A DNA stretch of 42,119 nucleotides from an archaeon (GCA_009992175.1 JAACWA010000011.1:1-42119); one strand, 5' to 3'. Positions 9,142-17,870 are shown, numbered from the stretch's first letter. Numbers and translations are program-made. The notes: generated by a model from the sequence alone, not told the origin.

Positions 9142-9332
9142 TTTTTCTTACCCCCTTTTTTGTAGACTATTTCTTCAATTTCATCTTCTTCCTTATTAAA
9201 AAAAACAATGATCCCAATAATTAAGAGGGGAATTCCATAAATTAAAGTTATAAAAGATGCCAAAGGAGAAATAACAATTAAAACAATTCCCGCCAAAGCC
9301 AAAATTAATCCTGAAACTTCTCTCTTATTCAT
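9138..9332 (-). CDS. Small two-helix membrane protein (64 aa)
   Basis: Two hydrophobic helices (about residues 7-28 and 30-45) with a hairpin at a conserved-looking Tyr-Gly-Ile-Pro, then a charged tail with acidic and Lys/Gly-rich parts. It is co-translated with YbjQ through a four-base overlap, which suggests it anchors or partners that protein (inference). The family was not recognised. Confidence 0.7.
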   Translation of the reverse strand: MNKREVSGLILALAGIVLIVISPLASFITLIYGIPLLIIGIIVFFNKEEDEIEEIVYKKGGKKK

Positions 9333-9363
9333 ATAAAAATCAACCTTCTATGATTATTAAATC

Positions 9364-9708
9364 TTACCAAACAACAATCCTCTTCTTAAAAGTTCCAACC
9401 CAATTGTCAAGAGTCTCATTAACCAATTTTCTTATATTCTCTTTATCTTTAATTCTGTATAAAAAAATATATCCTCCAACAGACTGATTTATTTGTGAAC
9501 GAAAAACTAAATTTTTTTCATGTAATTTTTTTATCGATCTTTGAATTGTTGATTTATCTAACCTTAACTTTTTTGAAAGTTCATCGGTTGTGAACTTATT
9601 TTCATGTTCTGACAAAAATTTTAATAGACGAAACTCTGACTTGCTAAGTCCAAGTACACATTTTATGACTTCTTCTAAGTCAAATTTTTTACATGCAAAG
9701 TCTATCAT
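9364..9708 (-). CDS. Winged-helix transcriptional regulator (MarR/TrmB-like)
   Basis: A 114-residue protein with an archaeal winged helix: FRLLKFLSEH (about 27-36), TTDELSKKLRLDKSTIQRS (about 40-58) as the helix-turn-helix, and the wing SQINQSVGGYIFLYRI (about 71-86). The C-terminal helix probably dimerises. Cys residues at about 6 and 17 could sense redox state, but that is speculation. It lies 17 bases downstream of thioredoxin on the same strand, and an inverted repeat overlaps the thioredoxin transcription start region, so regulation of thioredoxin is a reasonable guess. Confidence 0.8.
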   Translation of the reverse strand: MIDFACKKFDLEEVIKCVLGLSKSEFRLLKFLSEHENKFTTDELSKKLRLDKSTIQRSIKKLHEKNLVFRSQINQSVGGYIFLYRIKDKENIRKLVNETLDNWVGTFKKRIVVW

Positions 9709-9725
9709 TTTAAAAATTTAATATT

Positions 9726-10055
9726 TTAAATTTTTGAAAGAATTGAATCAATTTTTGATTTTAGTTGTTCTTCACCCATGAAACCCACAATTCTTCCAAC
9801 TTCCTTTTTATCATTAACTAAAACCAATGCAGGAATTCCTTGTATTCCAAATTGCATTGCAATCATTTCTTCGTTCTCAGTGTTAAGTCTTCTAAAATTA
9901 AGTTTCCCTTCATATTCTCCACTTAATTTTTCAAAAACAGGTTTCAACATTTGACATGGACCACACCAATCAGCAAAGAAATCAATGATTACAGGAGTCT
10001 TTGAATTCACAACTTCTTCTTCAAAATTATTCACGGTTAAATCTTTTACTACCAT
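9726..10055 (-). CDS. trx: Thioredoxin
   Basis: A 109-residue canonical thioredoxin. The active site WCGPC is at residues 30-34 after FFAD, the cis-proline is in GIQGIPAL near 74-81, and the ending is a typical amphipathic helix. It has no signal peptide, so it is cytosolic and would reduce disulfides there. It is the first gene of a pair with the winged-helix regulator, behind a strong TATA box. No thioredoxin reductase is present in the window. Confidence 0.96.
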   Translation of the reverse strand: MVVKDLTVNNFEEEVVNSKTPVIIDFFADWCGPCQMLKPVFEKLSGEYEGKLNFRRLNTENEEMIAMQFGIQGIPALVLVNDKKEVGRIVGFMGEEQLKSKIDSILSKI

Positions 10056-10078
10056 TTTTTTGTTTTTATCAATTTAAT

Positions 10079-10109
10079 TACTGCAAGAAGTTAGCAGTAC
10101 TTTATAAAC
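10079..10109 (-). promoter_or_regulatory. Thioredoxin promoter with inverted-repeat operator candidate
   Basis: On the minus strand a GTTTATAAAG TATA box occupies 10100-10109. Directly downstream, at the expected transcription start, TACTGC (10079-10084) and GCAGTA (10094-10099) form a perfect six-base inverted repeat with a nine-base spacer. The position suits a repressor site, possibly for the co-transcribed winged-helix protein. Confidence 0.45.
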
Positions 10110-10185
10110 CCTGTCAAGAACTGCAAAAAAGAACGAAAAAATCACAAAACTTAAAAAATAAAAAATAAAAAAAATTGAATTGAAT

Positions 10186-10356
10186 TTACTTTTGGTAAAA
10201 TATCAATTTTAAAAGACTTCCCAGAACAAGAACTGCTCCAACAAATCCTCCCCAACTTAAGAAAGGCCAGTAGACGTTTAAAAGAATTAAAATTCCTAAA
10301 ACAAGCATCCAAATAGACTTTCCTTTATGGTCGCAACTTTCCATCGCTTTTGCCAT
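10186..10356 (-). CDS. Small membrane protein (56 aa)
   Basis: Translation from the ATG at 10356 gives 56 residues: a short polar head with Cys8 and His10 (ESCDHKGK), a first helix WMLVLGILILLN, a turn around PFLSWGG, a second helix to about residue 52, and a YQK tail. A strong Shine-Dalgarno (GGAGGTAAAATAA before ATG, minus strand) makes this a genuine gene. The function is unknown; two-helix proteins of this type with a DHKG head are familiar from other DPANN genomes (from memory). Confidence 0.75.
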   Translation of the reverse strand: MAKAMESCDHKGKSIWMLVLGILILLNVYWPFLSWGGFVGAVLVLGSLLKLIFYQK

Positions 10357-10415
10357 TTATTTTACCTCCATAAATCTAAAGAAATGCTCATTTTTAACTT
10401 TTTCTTTTTAAAGAA

Positions 10416-10973
10416 CTATCTCTCCATACTTTCAGCTACCTTGTCTGAAAGAAAAATCTGGGCTATTTCTTTTGGAAGGTTTGAAAATTGACCAATTGCA
10501 TAAGGCCCATACTTTTCTCCTTCTGAAGATTTAAATTCATTAACGTCTTCCAAAAAAACGACAAGCATGTTATTTTGAATTTCCTCTTCACTTCCAGAAT
10601 TAAGAATATCATTCAATTTCTTGTCTGAACTCTCAATACATTTCATAAGCTCTTCAAAAAGATTTTTTTCGACTAAAAGCATATTATTAAAATCTAATTT
10701 AGAAATTCCTGTTTCACTTGCAATTAAAACCAAATTTAAAATTTTCTTTCTCCTTCTTCTTAAAAGCTCTTGAAAAAGAGTTACAGCATTCTCAAGTTGT
10801 TTTTTTGTCTTTAACAAAACATCAGAAAAAACATCATCATCCTTTGAAGCTGCGGCTTTTTTGTCCTTAAGATATCTCGAGACATCTTTTACAAAATTTT
10901 TTGAAATAGGTTGTAATTTTTCAGAATATCTCTCTTTTTTTGCTGCCTCATAAATATCTTTGTAAGTAATCAT
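10416..10973 (-). CDS. GINS-family DNA replication protein
   Basis: A 185-residue helical protein. The N-terminus (ITYKDIYEAAKKERYSEKLQ, then PISKNF) is the archaeal Gins15/51-type start, followed by a long helical region with RRRRKKILNL near 90 and a small C-terminal domain with EFKSSEGEKYGPY. GINS binds MCM helicase and the GAN nuclease in the replisome; a GAN/RecJ-like gene is present at 22501. An in-frame TTG three codons upstream could serve as a start, but the ATG at 10973 matches the family better. Confidence is limited because the family is divergent. Confidence 0.75.
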   Translation of the reverse strand: MITYKDIYEAAKKERYSEKLQPISKNFVKDVSRYLKDKKAAASKDDDVFSDVLLKTKKQLENAVTLFQELLRRRRKKILNLVLIASETGISKLDFNNMLLVEKNLFEELMKCIESSDKKLNDILNSGSEEEIQNNMLVVFLEDVNEFKSSEGEKYGPYAIGQFSNLPKEIAQIFLSDKVAESMER

Positions 10974-11043
10974 AGTTATCAAAAAATCATCTTTCTTTTT
11001 AATTATTGTTGTTCCACTTTAAAATAAAAACAAATCAAGAAAT

Positions 11044-12288
11044 TTATTTTAAAAATCCAATTTTTTTTATCAAATCCTTACCAAAAACTCTTCCAAATTT
11101 ACCTTTTCTCGCTTCAGCCTCGCTAAAATGTTTTTTTCCTTTTGGAATTTCTCCATTATAAAACAAAACTGGTACAGGGTCATCCGAATGACCTTTAAGT
11201 TTGCATGGAGTTGAATGGTCTCCTGTCACAACCACTTTTATTTTTTTCATGGGGGCTGTTCTTGCCAGAAACTTAAACAAGGTTTTATCCAAATATTCAA
11301 TCATCTCTTTTTTTTCATAAGGTTTGTTATCGTGGCCAGGTAAATCTGTTTCTTTAATATGAATATAACAATAATCTGCCTTTTTCAAATTTCTTTTTAT
11401 AACTTTTATTGAATGTTTTGATGCTTTTTTTAGTCCTTTCCAAAGGTTTTCATAGGCATCTAATCCTTTCAAAGGGGGATACTTAAAAGAAAAATTCTTC
11501 ATTGAACTTAAACTAGAAAACCCTATTTCAAGAGGCATATAATGTGCTGAAACCCAATTTGAATATTTTTTTAATTTGGGTTTTTCAGTTCCTGCTCCCC
11601 TAACAAGTAAATAATTTGCAGGAAGAAGCCCTCTTTTTTTTCTTTTGATGTTAACTGGATGATTTCTTAAAACTTCATAACTTAAAATTAAAAATTCATT
11701 TAAAACTTTAGCAGTATGAACTGCCTTTTCTTGTTTTACGGTTGCCTGACATTCTGAAAATTTTTCTATTTCTCTTGCACTTCCTTTGTGATAAGTTAAA
11801 TCATTTCCAAGAATTTTTTCTGAAAAATCCCCTTTTATGACTAAAACTGCTCTATGTTGATTTGTTGCAACAAATTCAAACTTATAGGAAAATTCTATTT
11901 TATTAATTGCAAAGGCAAGTTCTTTAGCCTCCTTAGTGGTTAAAGTTCTTCCCGCACGTCTATTTACTACTTTTCCTTCCCCTAAGGAGCTAATCGTTCC
12001 CATGTCTACCCTCAAGGCTAAATCTCCTTTCCTTAAATTTAATCCTGCCCCTCTTGCTTCAATTTCACCCCTACTTATGTTTTTAATATCATTTCCAAAT
12101 AAATTGAGTATTGATTCATCCGAACTAGGAGCATATCCTGGCTTAATAGGATACATATACCCCATTTCTCCTCGAGTTGCTAAAAAATCAAGGTGAGGGG
12201 TCTCTGCTGCTTCAAGGGGGGTCTTATCTCCGAGTTGTCTATTAGGTAAATCCCCGAGTCCATCAAGAATAACTAAAATTCCTTTCAT
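11044..12288 (-). CDS. apgM: 2,3-bisphosphoglycerate-independent phosphoglycerate mutase, archaeal type
   Basis: A 414-residue alkaline-phosphatase-superfamily enzyme that interconverts 3- and 2-phosphoglycerate. It opens with ILDGLGDLPNRQLGDKTPLE, has the catalytic Ser in PSSDESILNLFG (about S56), the RGEIEARG loop, the LLVRGAG element, and C-terminal metal ligands in IKETDLPGHD and VVTGDHSTPCKLKGHSDDP. All expected motifs are intact. It is the only glycolytic gene in the window. It stands alone, with a 34-base gap from the MgtC-type gene upstream on the same strand. Confidence 0.95.
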   Translation of the reverse strand: MKGILVILDGLGDLPNRQLGDKTPLEAAETPHLDFLATRGEMGYMYPIKPGYAPSSDESILNLFGNDIKNISRGEIEARGAGLNLRKGDLALRVDMGTISSLGEGKVVNRRAGRTLTTKEAKELAFAINKIEFSYKFEFVATNQHRAVLVIKGDFSEKILGNDLTYHKGSAREIEKFSECQATVKQEKAVHTAKVLNEFLILSYEVLRNHPVNIKRKKRGLLPANYLLVRGAGTEKPKLKKYSNWVSAHYMPLEIGFSSLSSMKNFSFKYPPLKGLDAYENLWKGLKKASKHSIKVIKRNLKKADYCYIHIKETDLPGHDNKPYEKKEMIEYLDKTLFKFLARTAPMKKIKVVVTGDHSTPCKLKGHSDDPVPVLFYNGEIPKGKKHFSEAEARKGKFGRVFGKDLIKKIGFLK

Positions 12289-12322
12289 GATTTAACAAAT
12301 TAGGACTTATTTATAAAAATTC

Positions 12323-13627
12323 CTAAAGAAAAAACAACAACCCCAGTCCAACAAGTAAAACAATTGAAAAAACTCCCACAATTGTTTTTCCATATTTTTT
12401 ACTTCCTAAAAAGAATGCAATTCCCATTTTTACAAGAGTATTTGAAATAGCAGCAAAAAGAATGGAAGTGGATGCAACAACAGAAGTAATTTCTCCAGTT
12501 TTGCTCAAACTAGACATAGATAAGGTAATTGCATCAACATCTACTAAACCGGAAAGAATACTTGCCCCATAAATTCCAAGGTGACCAAAAAGAATTTGAC
12601 CTATTTTTGAAACCAACAAAACCAAAAGAAAAAGAAGACCAAATTTAATTGCTGGACCCATTGCAAAAGGTTGTTTGAATTCTATTTCCTTTGCATGAGG
12701 ATTTTTATCTTCTGTTCTTAAAAAATAAAATGAAAAAACTAATCCTAAAACAAACATCCCCATTAAAGGCAAAAATAATTTTCCTAAAAGAATTGGATTT
12801 AAAACTGCAACTTCAAAGATAATTCTAATAAACATAATTGACATTGCAATAATTGTTGCGAGAATGTATGGTGAAACTTTTGTTTTTCCTTGACTTTCTT
12901 TTGACATTGAAAGGGTTACAGCAGTTGAAGAAACAAGTCCTCCAACAAAACCGGTAAGACCATGTCCTTTCTTTGAACCCAAAAAACGAACTAAAAAATA
13001 TCCAAAAAAACTAATTCCGGCAACAAGGATAACCATCCACCAGATATGATAAAAATTAAAAACATTTAATTGAGAAAGAAATTCATTGCTCACTCCAAAA
13101 TTATTTAATATTTCATTTAATCCGGGAAGGTCTGCAGGGGAGAAATTTTTATCTGGTAAAAGGGGTAAAACAACTAAAGAAATAATTGCAAACTTTATTA
13201 CTCCAGAAACTTCTTTTCTATTCATTTTTTTGATGAGTCCATGAAGTCTTTCTTTAAATGCTAAAAATGCCACAATTAAAATTCCAAAAATAATTGCAAG
13301 ATTCATAAACCCAGTTGTACACATCACTCCTAAAATAAATGCCATAATAGACACAACTTCAGTAATAATTGACATTACCTTAAACTTTACAAAAGTTAAA
13401 ATATATGAAAGCGCTGAAAAAAGAATAATTCCTGCAAAACCAATAATCACAGGGAGAGAATTAAAATCTCCTCCTAAAAAACCTAAAATTGCTCCAAACA
13501 ATGTAATTAAAATAAAAGTTCTAATTCCTGCAAAACGAGTAAAATTTTCTTTTTGAGGAGCAAATTCTCTTTGCATCCCAATTAATGCCCCTAAAAAGAT
13601 TGCAATCCCAAAATTGAGGAAATCCAT
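12323..13627 (-). CDS. MgtC/SapB-DUF4010 family membrane protein
   Basis: A 434-residue integral membrane protein with about 12 hydrophobic helices. The N-terminal ~140 residues match the MgtC/SapB module (FLGALIGMQREF, then FAGIRTFILITL), and the C-terminal part matches DUF4010 (GLTGFVGGLVSSTAVTLSMS, then GLVDVDAITLSMS). The two similar Ser/Thr-rich motifs suggest an internal repeat. Members are thought to be transporters or Mg-related regulators, but the substrate is not established. It is transcribed divergently from ftsY with about 50 bases between them. Confidence 0.88.
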   Translation of the reverse strand: MDFLNFGIAIFLGALIGMQREFAPQKENFTRFAGIRTFILITLFGAILGFLGGDFNSLPVIIGFAGIILFSALSYILTFVKFKVMSIITEVVSIMAFILGVMCTTGFMNLAIIFGILIVAFLAFKERLHGLIKKMNRKEVSGVIKFAIISLVVLPLLPDKNFSPADLPGLNEILNNFGVSNEFLSQLNVFNFYHIWWMVILVAGISFFGYFLVRFLGSKKGHGLTGFVGGLVSSTAVTLSMSKESQGKTKVSPYILATIIAMSIMFIRIIFEVAVLNPILLGKLFLPLMGMFVLGLVFSFYFLRTEDKNPHAKEIEFKQPFAMGPAIKFGLLFLLVLLVSKIGQILFGHLGIYGASILSGLVDVDAITLSMSSLSKTGEITSVVASTSILFAAISNTLVKMGIAFFLGSKKYGKTIVGVFSIVLLVGLGLLFFL

Positions 13628-13678
13628 AATTAAGAAAAATAAAAAAAACTATTTAAACATTTAGAATTTAGATTTTTA

Positions 13679-14887
13679 ATGTTCGGAAAGCTAAAAGACA
13701 AGTTAAAATCATGGATTGGGAAAGTTTCTGAGGAAACTCCAAAAATTGAAGAAGCAGTTGAAAAACCAAAAGAGAAAATTTCTAGAAAAGAAAAGAAAAA
13801 AACTGAAAAACAAATTAAAAAGAAAAACGAAAAAAAGAAAGTTTTTGAAAAAATTGATGAAGAAAATATTGATGAAAAATTAAAGAAAGAAGTTTCAAAA
13901 GAAAAATATGTTGAACCTGAAAAAGAATTTAATAACGGAATGGAAATGTTCCAACCTGAACCAGAAAAAACTCTTGAAAAAATAAAAGAAATCTCAAAAG
14001 AACCTGAAAAAGAAAAAAAACATTTTTTTAAAGATATTTTCTCCGGGAAAAAAAGAATTTCAAGTGAAGAATTTGAATCTTATTCTGAGGACTTAGAAAT
14101 GATTCTTTTAGAAAATAATGTTGCCCTAGAAGTTGCTGAAAAAATAATTTATGAATTAAAAGAAAAAATTGTGGGTAAAGACCTTGAAAAGAAAGAAATA
14201 GAAAATTTAATTAAAAAAAGCCTAAAAGAAATTATAGAAAATGTTCTTGTCAAACCTTTTGATATTGTTAAAGAAATAGAAGAAAAAAAGTCTCCTTATG
14301 TAATCATTTTTTGTGGAATAAATGGGGCTGGAAAAACAACTACTATTGCAAAATTTGCAAACCTCCTAAAAACAAAAAAAATAAGTTCGGTTTTGGCAGC
14401 AGGAGACACTTTTCGTGCAGCATCAATAGAACAATTAAACCAACATGGAGAAAAATTGAATTTGAAAGTAATAAGTCATGAATATGGTTCAGACCCTGCA
14501 GCAGTTGGTTTTGATGCCGTAAAATATGCTGAAAAAAATAAAATAAAAGCAGTATTAATTGATACTGCTGGAAGGATGCACACTGCAACTAACCTTTTGA
14601 AAGAGATGGAAAAAATAAAAAGAGTTTGTAAGCCTGATAGAGTAATCTTTCTGGGGGAATCAATTACAGGTAATGATTCAGTTGACCAAGTTAAAGCATT
14701 TGATGACACAATTGGAATTGATGGAATAATTTTGAGTAAAGCTGATATCGATGAAAAAGGTGGAACAGCTCTTAGTGTGGGATATATTACAAAAAAACCA
14801 ATTATATATCTAGGAACAGGACAAGAATACAAGGACTTTGAAAAGTTTGACAAAGAAAAATTTATTGAAAAATTAGGATTGGATTAA
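13679..14887 (+). CDS. ftsY: Signal recognition particle receptor FtsY
   Basis: A 402-residue SRP GTPase. The first ~110 residues are a Lys/Glu-rich acidic-basic region, likely the membrane-associating A domain. The NG domain follows: FCGINGAGKTTTIAKFANLL (P-loop, about residue 212), DTFRAASIEQL, DTAGRMHTATN (G3), SKADIDEKGG (G4) and GTGQ near the end. It docks SRP-ribosome complexes at the membrane with SRP54, which is two genes downstream. A TATA-like TATTTAAACA lies about 20-30 bases upstream. Confidence 0.97.
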   Translation: MFGKLKDKLKSWIGKVSEETPKIEEAVEKPKEKISRKEKKKTEKQIKKKNEKKKVFEKIDEENIDEKLKKEVSKEKYVEPEKEFNNGMEMFQPEPEKTLEKIKEISKEPEKEKKHFFKDIFSGKKRISSEEFESYSEDLEMILLENNVALEVAEKIIYELKEKIVGKDLEKKEIENLIKKSLKEIIENVLVKPFDIVKEIEEKKSPYVIIFCGINGAGKTTTIAKFANLLKTKKISSVLAAGDTFRAASIEQLNQHGEKLNLKVISHEYGSDPAAVGFDAVKYAEKNKIKAVLIDTAGRMHTATNLLKEMEKIKRVCKPDRVIFLGESITGNDSVDQVKAFDDTIGIDGIILSKADIDEKGGTALSVGYITKKPIIYLGTGQEYKDFEKFDKEKFIEKLGLD

Positions 14888-14889
14888 AA

Positions 14890-15183
14890 ATGAAAGAAGT
14901 AAAAACTGGAATATATAAAAGGATTATAATAAGACTTCCTGAAAAAGAATTAACAATTCCAGTAAAAAATCTTGAATCAAAAATTAAAGAATTAAATATT
15001 CTAATTAAAGAAAGGTCCCAAGATCTGGAAAAGAGAGGAAAAAGGGAAAATATTGAAAGACTTAAAAAAATTTGTAAAACGGGCAATTTATTGATGAGAG
15101 GATAATTAATAAATGAAATCACAAAAGAACTAAATTTAAAATATTCAACCGTTGAAAGTTACATTTCTTACTTAGAAAATTAA
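14890..15183 (+). pseudogene. Helix-turn-helix gene interrupted by an in-frame TAA
   Basis: An ATG two bases after ftsY opens a 71-residue frame (basic, helical, ending CKTGNLLMRG) that stops at TAA 15103-15105. The same frame continues for 25 more codons to a second stop at 15181. The continuation, INEITKELNLKYSTVESYIS plus YLEN, is a convincing helix-turn-helix, and it has no start codon of its own in frame. The simplest reading is one ~97-residue DNA-binding protein with a nonsense mutation or base error. A functional 71-aa product, or readthrough, is possible. It lies between ftsY and srp54 in the same orientation. Confidence 0.6.
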
Positions 15184-15222
15184 ACCCAAAAACTTAATAA
15201 TCAACCATTTACTTCTAAAAGA

Positions 15223-16593
15223 ATGTTAGAAAAGTTAGGAAACGCTCTGAAAAAGGCAACAGACAAAATATCCAATGCTATATTTTTGGATAAAAACTTA
15301 GTGGATACAATCGTTCGTGAACTTCAACGTGCCCTAATTGAAGCAGATGTAAATATTACCTTAATAAAAGAAATTTCTGAAAAGTTAAGAAAAGTTGCAT
15401 TTGATGAAAAAATAAAGGGAATTGAAAAAAAGGAGCACTTAATTAAAACTCTCCATGATGAACTCGTTAAAATTTTAGGAAAGAAAAAAGAATTAAAAGT
15501 TAGTGAGAAAAACCAAACAAAAATTATGTTAGTTGGGCTCTATGCTTCAGGTAAAACAACAACTGTTGCAAAATTGGGAAATTATTTTCAAAAAAGGGGT
15601 AAAAAGGTTGCACTTGTGGGGCTTGACGTTTGGAGACCTGCAGCAAAAGAACAATTAATGCAACTTGGAGACCAAAATAAATTGCACATTTTTACAGATT
15701 TGAAAGAAAAAGATCCATTGAAAATATGGAAAAAAATTAAGCCTGACTTAAAAAAGTTTGATATTATAATTGTGGACACTGCAGGAAGGCACGACTTAGA
15801 CAAAGAACTTGTTGAAGAAATTAAAAAATTGAATAAAGAAATCAAACCTGATGAAACTGTTCTTGTTATGCCAGGGGATATTGGTCAAGCAGCAAAAAAT
15901 CAATCTCAAAAATTTTCAGAAAATTTGAACATCACAGGAGTAATTGTAACCCGAATGGATTCAACTGCAAAAGGAGGGGGAGCTCTAACTGCATGTGCTG
16001 AAACAAAATCTGGAGTTTATTTTATCACCACAGGTGAAAAAATAAATGATATAGAACACTTTAATCCTGAATCATTTTTGTCACGTCTTCTTGGAATGGG
16101 GGATTTAAATGCTTTAATTGAAAAAGTAAGGTTAGCTACTGATGAAAAAACAACCAAAAAACTTGAAGAAAATCTCAAAGAGGGAAAATTAACCCTAAAA
16201 GATGTTGTTGAACAAATAAAATCAATGAATTCTATGGGAGGATTTGAAAAATTAAAATCAATGGTCCCGGGAATAAACACTGCAAAGATTCCTGAAAATG
16301 TTTTGGAAAATCAACAAAAAAAAGTTTCAAAATGGGAACACATTTTAAAATCTATGACTGAAAATGAAAAGGAAAACCCTGAAATTTTAAAAAAACAAAC
16401 AACAAGGATTGGAAGAATTGCAAAAGGAGCAGGAGTAAATTCTTCAGACGTCCGAAGCCTCTTAAAACAATATGATATGCTTGCGAGTATGGTAAAAGAT
16501 TCTGATGGACTTGACATGAGTGAAGGAATGAGCCAAAAACAAATGCAGAAACTAATGAAAAAATTTGCCCGTGGTGGCAAGATGAAACTTTAA
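15223..16593 (+). CDS. srp54: Signal recognition particle protein SRP54
   Basis: A 456-residue SRP GTPase: N domain (about 1-95), G domain with LYASGKTTTVAKLG (P-loop), DVWRPAAKEQL, DTAGRHDLDKEL and TRMDSTAKGGGALT, then the Met-rich M domain (about 300-456) with MGGFEKLKSMVPG and a final basic MSQKQMQKLMKKF helix that binds SRP RNA and signal peptides. It is slightly unusual in having Leu-Tyr-Ala-Ser instead of the common Leu-Gln-Gly-Ser in the P-loop. Full length. It works with FtsY upstream; no SRP RNA gene was found in the window. Confidence 0.97.
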   Translation: MLEKLGNALKKATDKISNAIFLDKNLVDTIVRELQRALIEADVNITLIKEISEKLRKVAFDEKIKGIEKKEHLIKTLHDELVKILGKKKELKVSEKNQTKIMLVGLYASGKTTTVAKLGNYFQKRGKKVALVGLDVWRPAAKEQLMQLGDQNKLHIFTDLKEKDPLKIWKKIKPDLKKFDIIIVDTAGRHDLDKELVEEIKKLNKEIKPDETVLVMPGDIGQAAKNQSQKFSENLNITGVIVTRMDSTAKGGGALTACAETKSGVYFITTGEKINDIEHFNPESFLSRLLGMGDLNALIEKVRLATDEKTTKKLEENLKEGKLTLKDVVEQIKSMNSMGGFEKLKSMVPGINTAKIPENVLENQQKKVSKWEHILKSMTENEKENPEILKKQTTRIGRIAKGAGVNSSDVRSLLKQYDMLASMVKDSDGLDMSEGMSQKQMQKLMKKFARGGKMKL

Positions 16594-16650
16594 ACTTCCC
16601 AAAACCCCTCTCCCCAAAACCCTTTTAAAATATATTTCCCCCCCATTAAA

Positions 16651-17049
16651 ATGAAACACAAAGTTTTAGTCTTGATATTGACCGTTTGTTTATTTGCATC
16701 TATAGTTCTTGCTTTTTTGCCTGTTGAACAAATATGTGGAATAAAGTCAGGTTGTGAAGCAGTTCAAAGTTCTCAATATAAAGATTTTTTAGGGGTTAAC
16801 AATGGTTACCTTGGAATTCTTGCATTTTTTATCCTCTTAACATTAACAATCTCCCACATTAAAGCTCCTAGAAAATATAAACATGCTTTAATTCTAATTG
16901 GAATATCTATTGGTTCATTAATTGCTCTTTTCTTTATATATCTCCAAATATTTGTGATAAAAGCATTTTGCACATATTGTCTTGTGGTTGATATTGGAAT
17001 GATTCTTGGTCTTATTTTGATATTTCCAAGAAAGAAAAAGGCAGAATGA
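16651..17049 (+). CDS. VKOR-family membrane disulfide oxidoreductase
   Basis: A 132-residue protein with four transmembrane helices. It has the two cysteine pairs of the family: C29/C35 in an external loop (QICGIKSGCEAVQSSQY) and CTYC at 107-110 at the end of helix 4, next to the quinone site. It also has the conserved NGYLGI entry to helix 2. VKOR homologues reoxidise a thioredoxin-like partner or directly drive disulfide formation outside the membrane using a quinone. No fused thioredoxin domain is present; the DipZ-like protein at 17871 is a candidate partner. The stop overlaps the start of bud32 by four bases. Confidence 0.9.
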   Translation: MKHKVLVLILTVCLFASIVLAFLPVEQICGIKSGCEAVQSSQYKDFLGVNNGYLGILAFFILLTLTISHIKAPRKYKHALILIGISIGSLIALFFIYLQIFVIKAFCTYCLVVDIGMILGLILIFPRKKKAE

Positions 17050-17657
17050 CAAAAAAAATTCTAAGTCAGGGAGCTGAAGCAATAATTTATTTAGATAAAG
17101 GAAAAATAATAAAAAAAAGAGTTTCAAAAGAATACAGAATTAAAGAATTGGATAAAAAAATAATAAAAAGAAGAACTAAAGCTGAGACAAAAATTTTAAA
17201 AAAAGCTTCTGAAATAATTAATTCTCCTTTCCCTGAATTTTCAAAGAATGAAGATACAATTTTAATGCCCCTAATTAAAGGAGATAAACTCTCTAAAGAA
17301 TTAAACAATTATTCACTAAACAAACAAAAAGCAATTACTAAAAAAATTGGAAAATCAATTGGTTTGTTACACAAAGAAGGAATAATTCATGGAGATCTCA
17401 CAACTTCAAACATTATTTTTAGAAATAATGAAATTTATGTAATAGATTTCGGATTGGGTTCATTAAATGGAAAATATGAAGAAAAGGGTGTAGATATTCA
17501 TTTGTTTAAAGAAGCCTTAGAATCAAAACATTTTGAAAATTCAAAAAAACTTTTTGAATCATTTAAATCTGGTTATGAATCAATAGATAAAAATGAATCA
17601 AACAAAGTTTTTGAACGCCTTAAAGCAATTGAAAAACGTGGGAGGTATAGGCATTAA
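17046..17657 (+). CDS. bud32: Bud32/PRPK atypical kinase-ATPase of the KEOPS complex
   Basis: A 203-residue minimal kinase. Visible motifs are the Gly-Ala-Glu nucleotide loop (SQGAEAIIYL), the catalytic loop HGDLTTSN (about 117-124), the metal-binding IDFGLGS (about 136-142), and the diagnostic basic C-terminus RGRYRH. Bud32 is the ATPase of KEOPS, which makes t6A37 on ANN-decoding tRNAs such as the tRNA-Thr here. In many archaea it is fused or adjacent to Kae1; Kae1 is not in this window. Its overlap with the VKOR gene is an unusual partnership. Confidence 0.95.
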   Translation: MTKKILSQGAEAIIYLDKGKIIKKRVSKEYRIKELDKKIIKRRTKAETKILKKASEIINSPFPEFSKNEDTILMPLIKGDKLSKELNNYSLNKQKAITKKIGKSIGLLHKEGIIHGDLTTSNIIFRNNEIYVIDFGLGSLNGKYEEKGVDIHLFKEALESKHFENSKKLFESFKSGYESIDKNESNKVFERLKAIEKRGRYRH

Positions 17658-17681
17658 TTTTTAAAATAATTAATTAAAGGT

Positions 17682-17849
17682 TCAATAAAAAAAAGAATAA
17701 ATATTATTTGAATAATTTTCAATTTTTTCATAAAAAGTATCCTTTAAAAGAAAATCTAATTCTTTATTAATTTGATTTGTAGTTGGAAAATTATCAACAA
17801 AACTATCTAAACCCAAACAACTTGAATCACAATGGTTATCTAAACTCAT
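17682..17849 (-). CDS. Possible small protein, unknown (55 aa)
   Basis: An ATG at 17849, 21 bases after the stop of the DipZ-like gene on the same strand, opens a 55-residue frame ending 24 bases from the convergent bud32 stop. The product is acidic (MSLDNHCDSSCLGLDSF, then FPTTNQINKELDFLL) with C7 and C11 spaced C-x3-C, and ends YSFFY. There is no strong ribosome-binding site. It may be a redox-operon microprotein or a chance frame. Confidence 0.35.
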   Translation of the reverse strand: MSLDNHCDSSCLGLDSFVDNFPTTNQINKELDFLLKDTFYEKIENYSNNIYSFFY

Positions 17850-17870
17850 CACCAAGAGGAATATTTAAAA

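Noticed and set aside
14476-14853. Minus-strand 125-aa frame within ftsY
   Set aside because: It is the antisense of the FtsY GTPase motifs; no independent signals.
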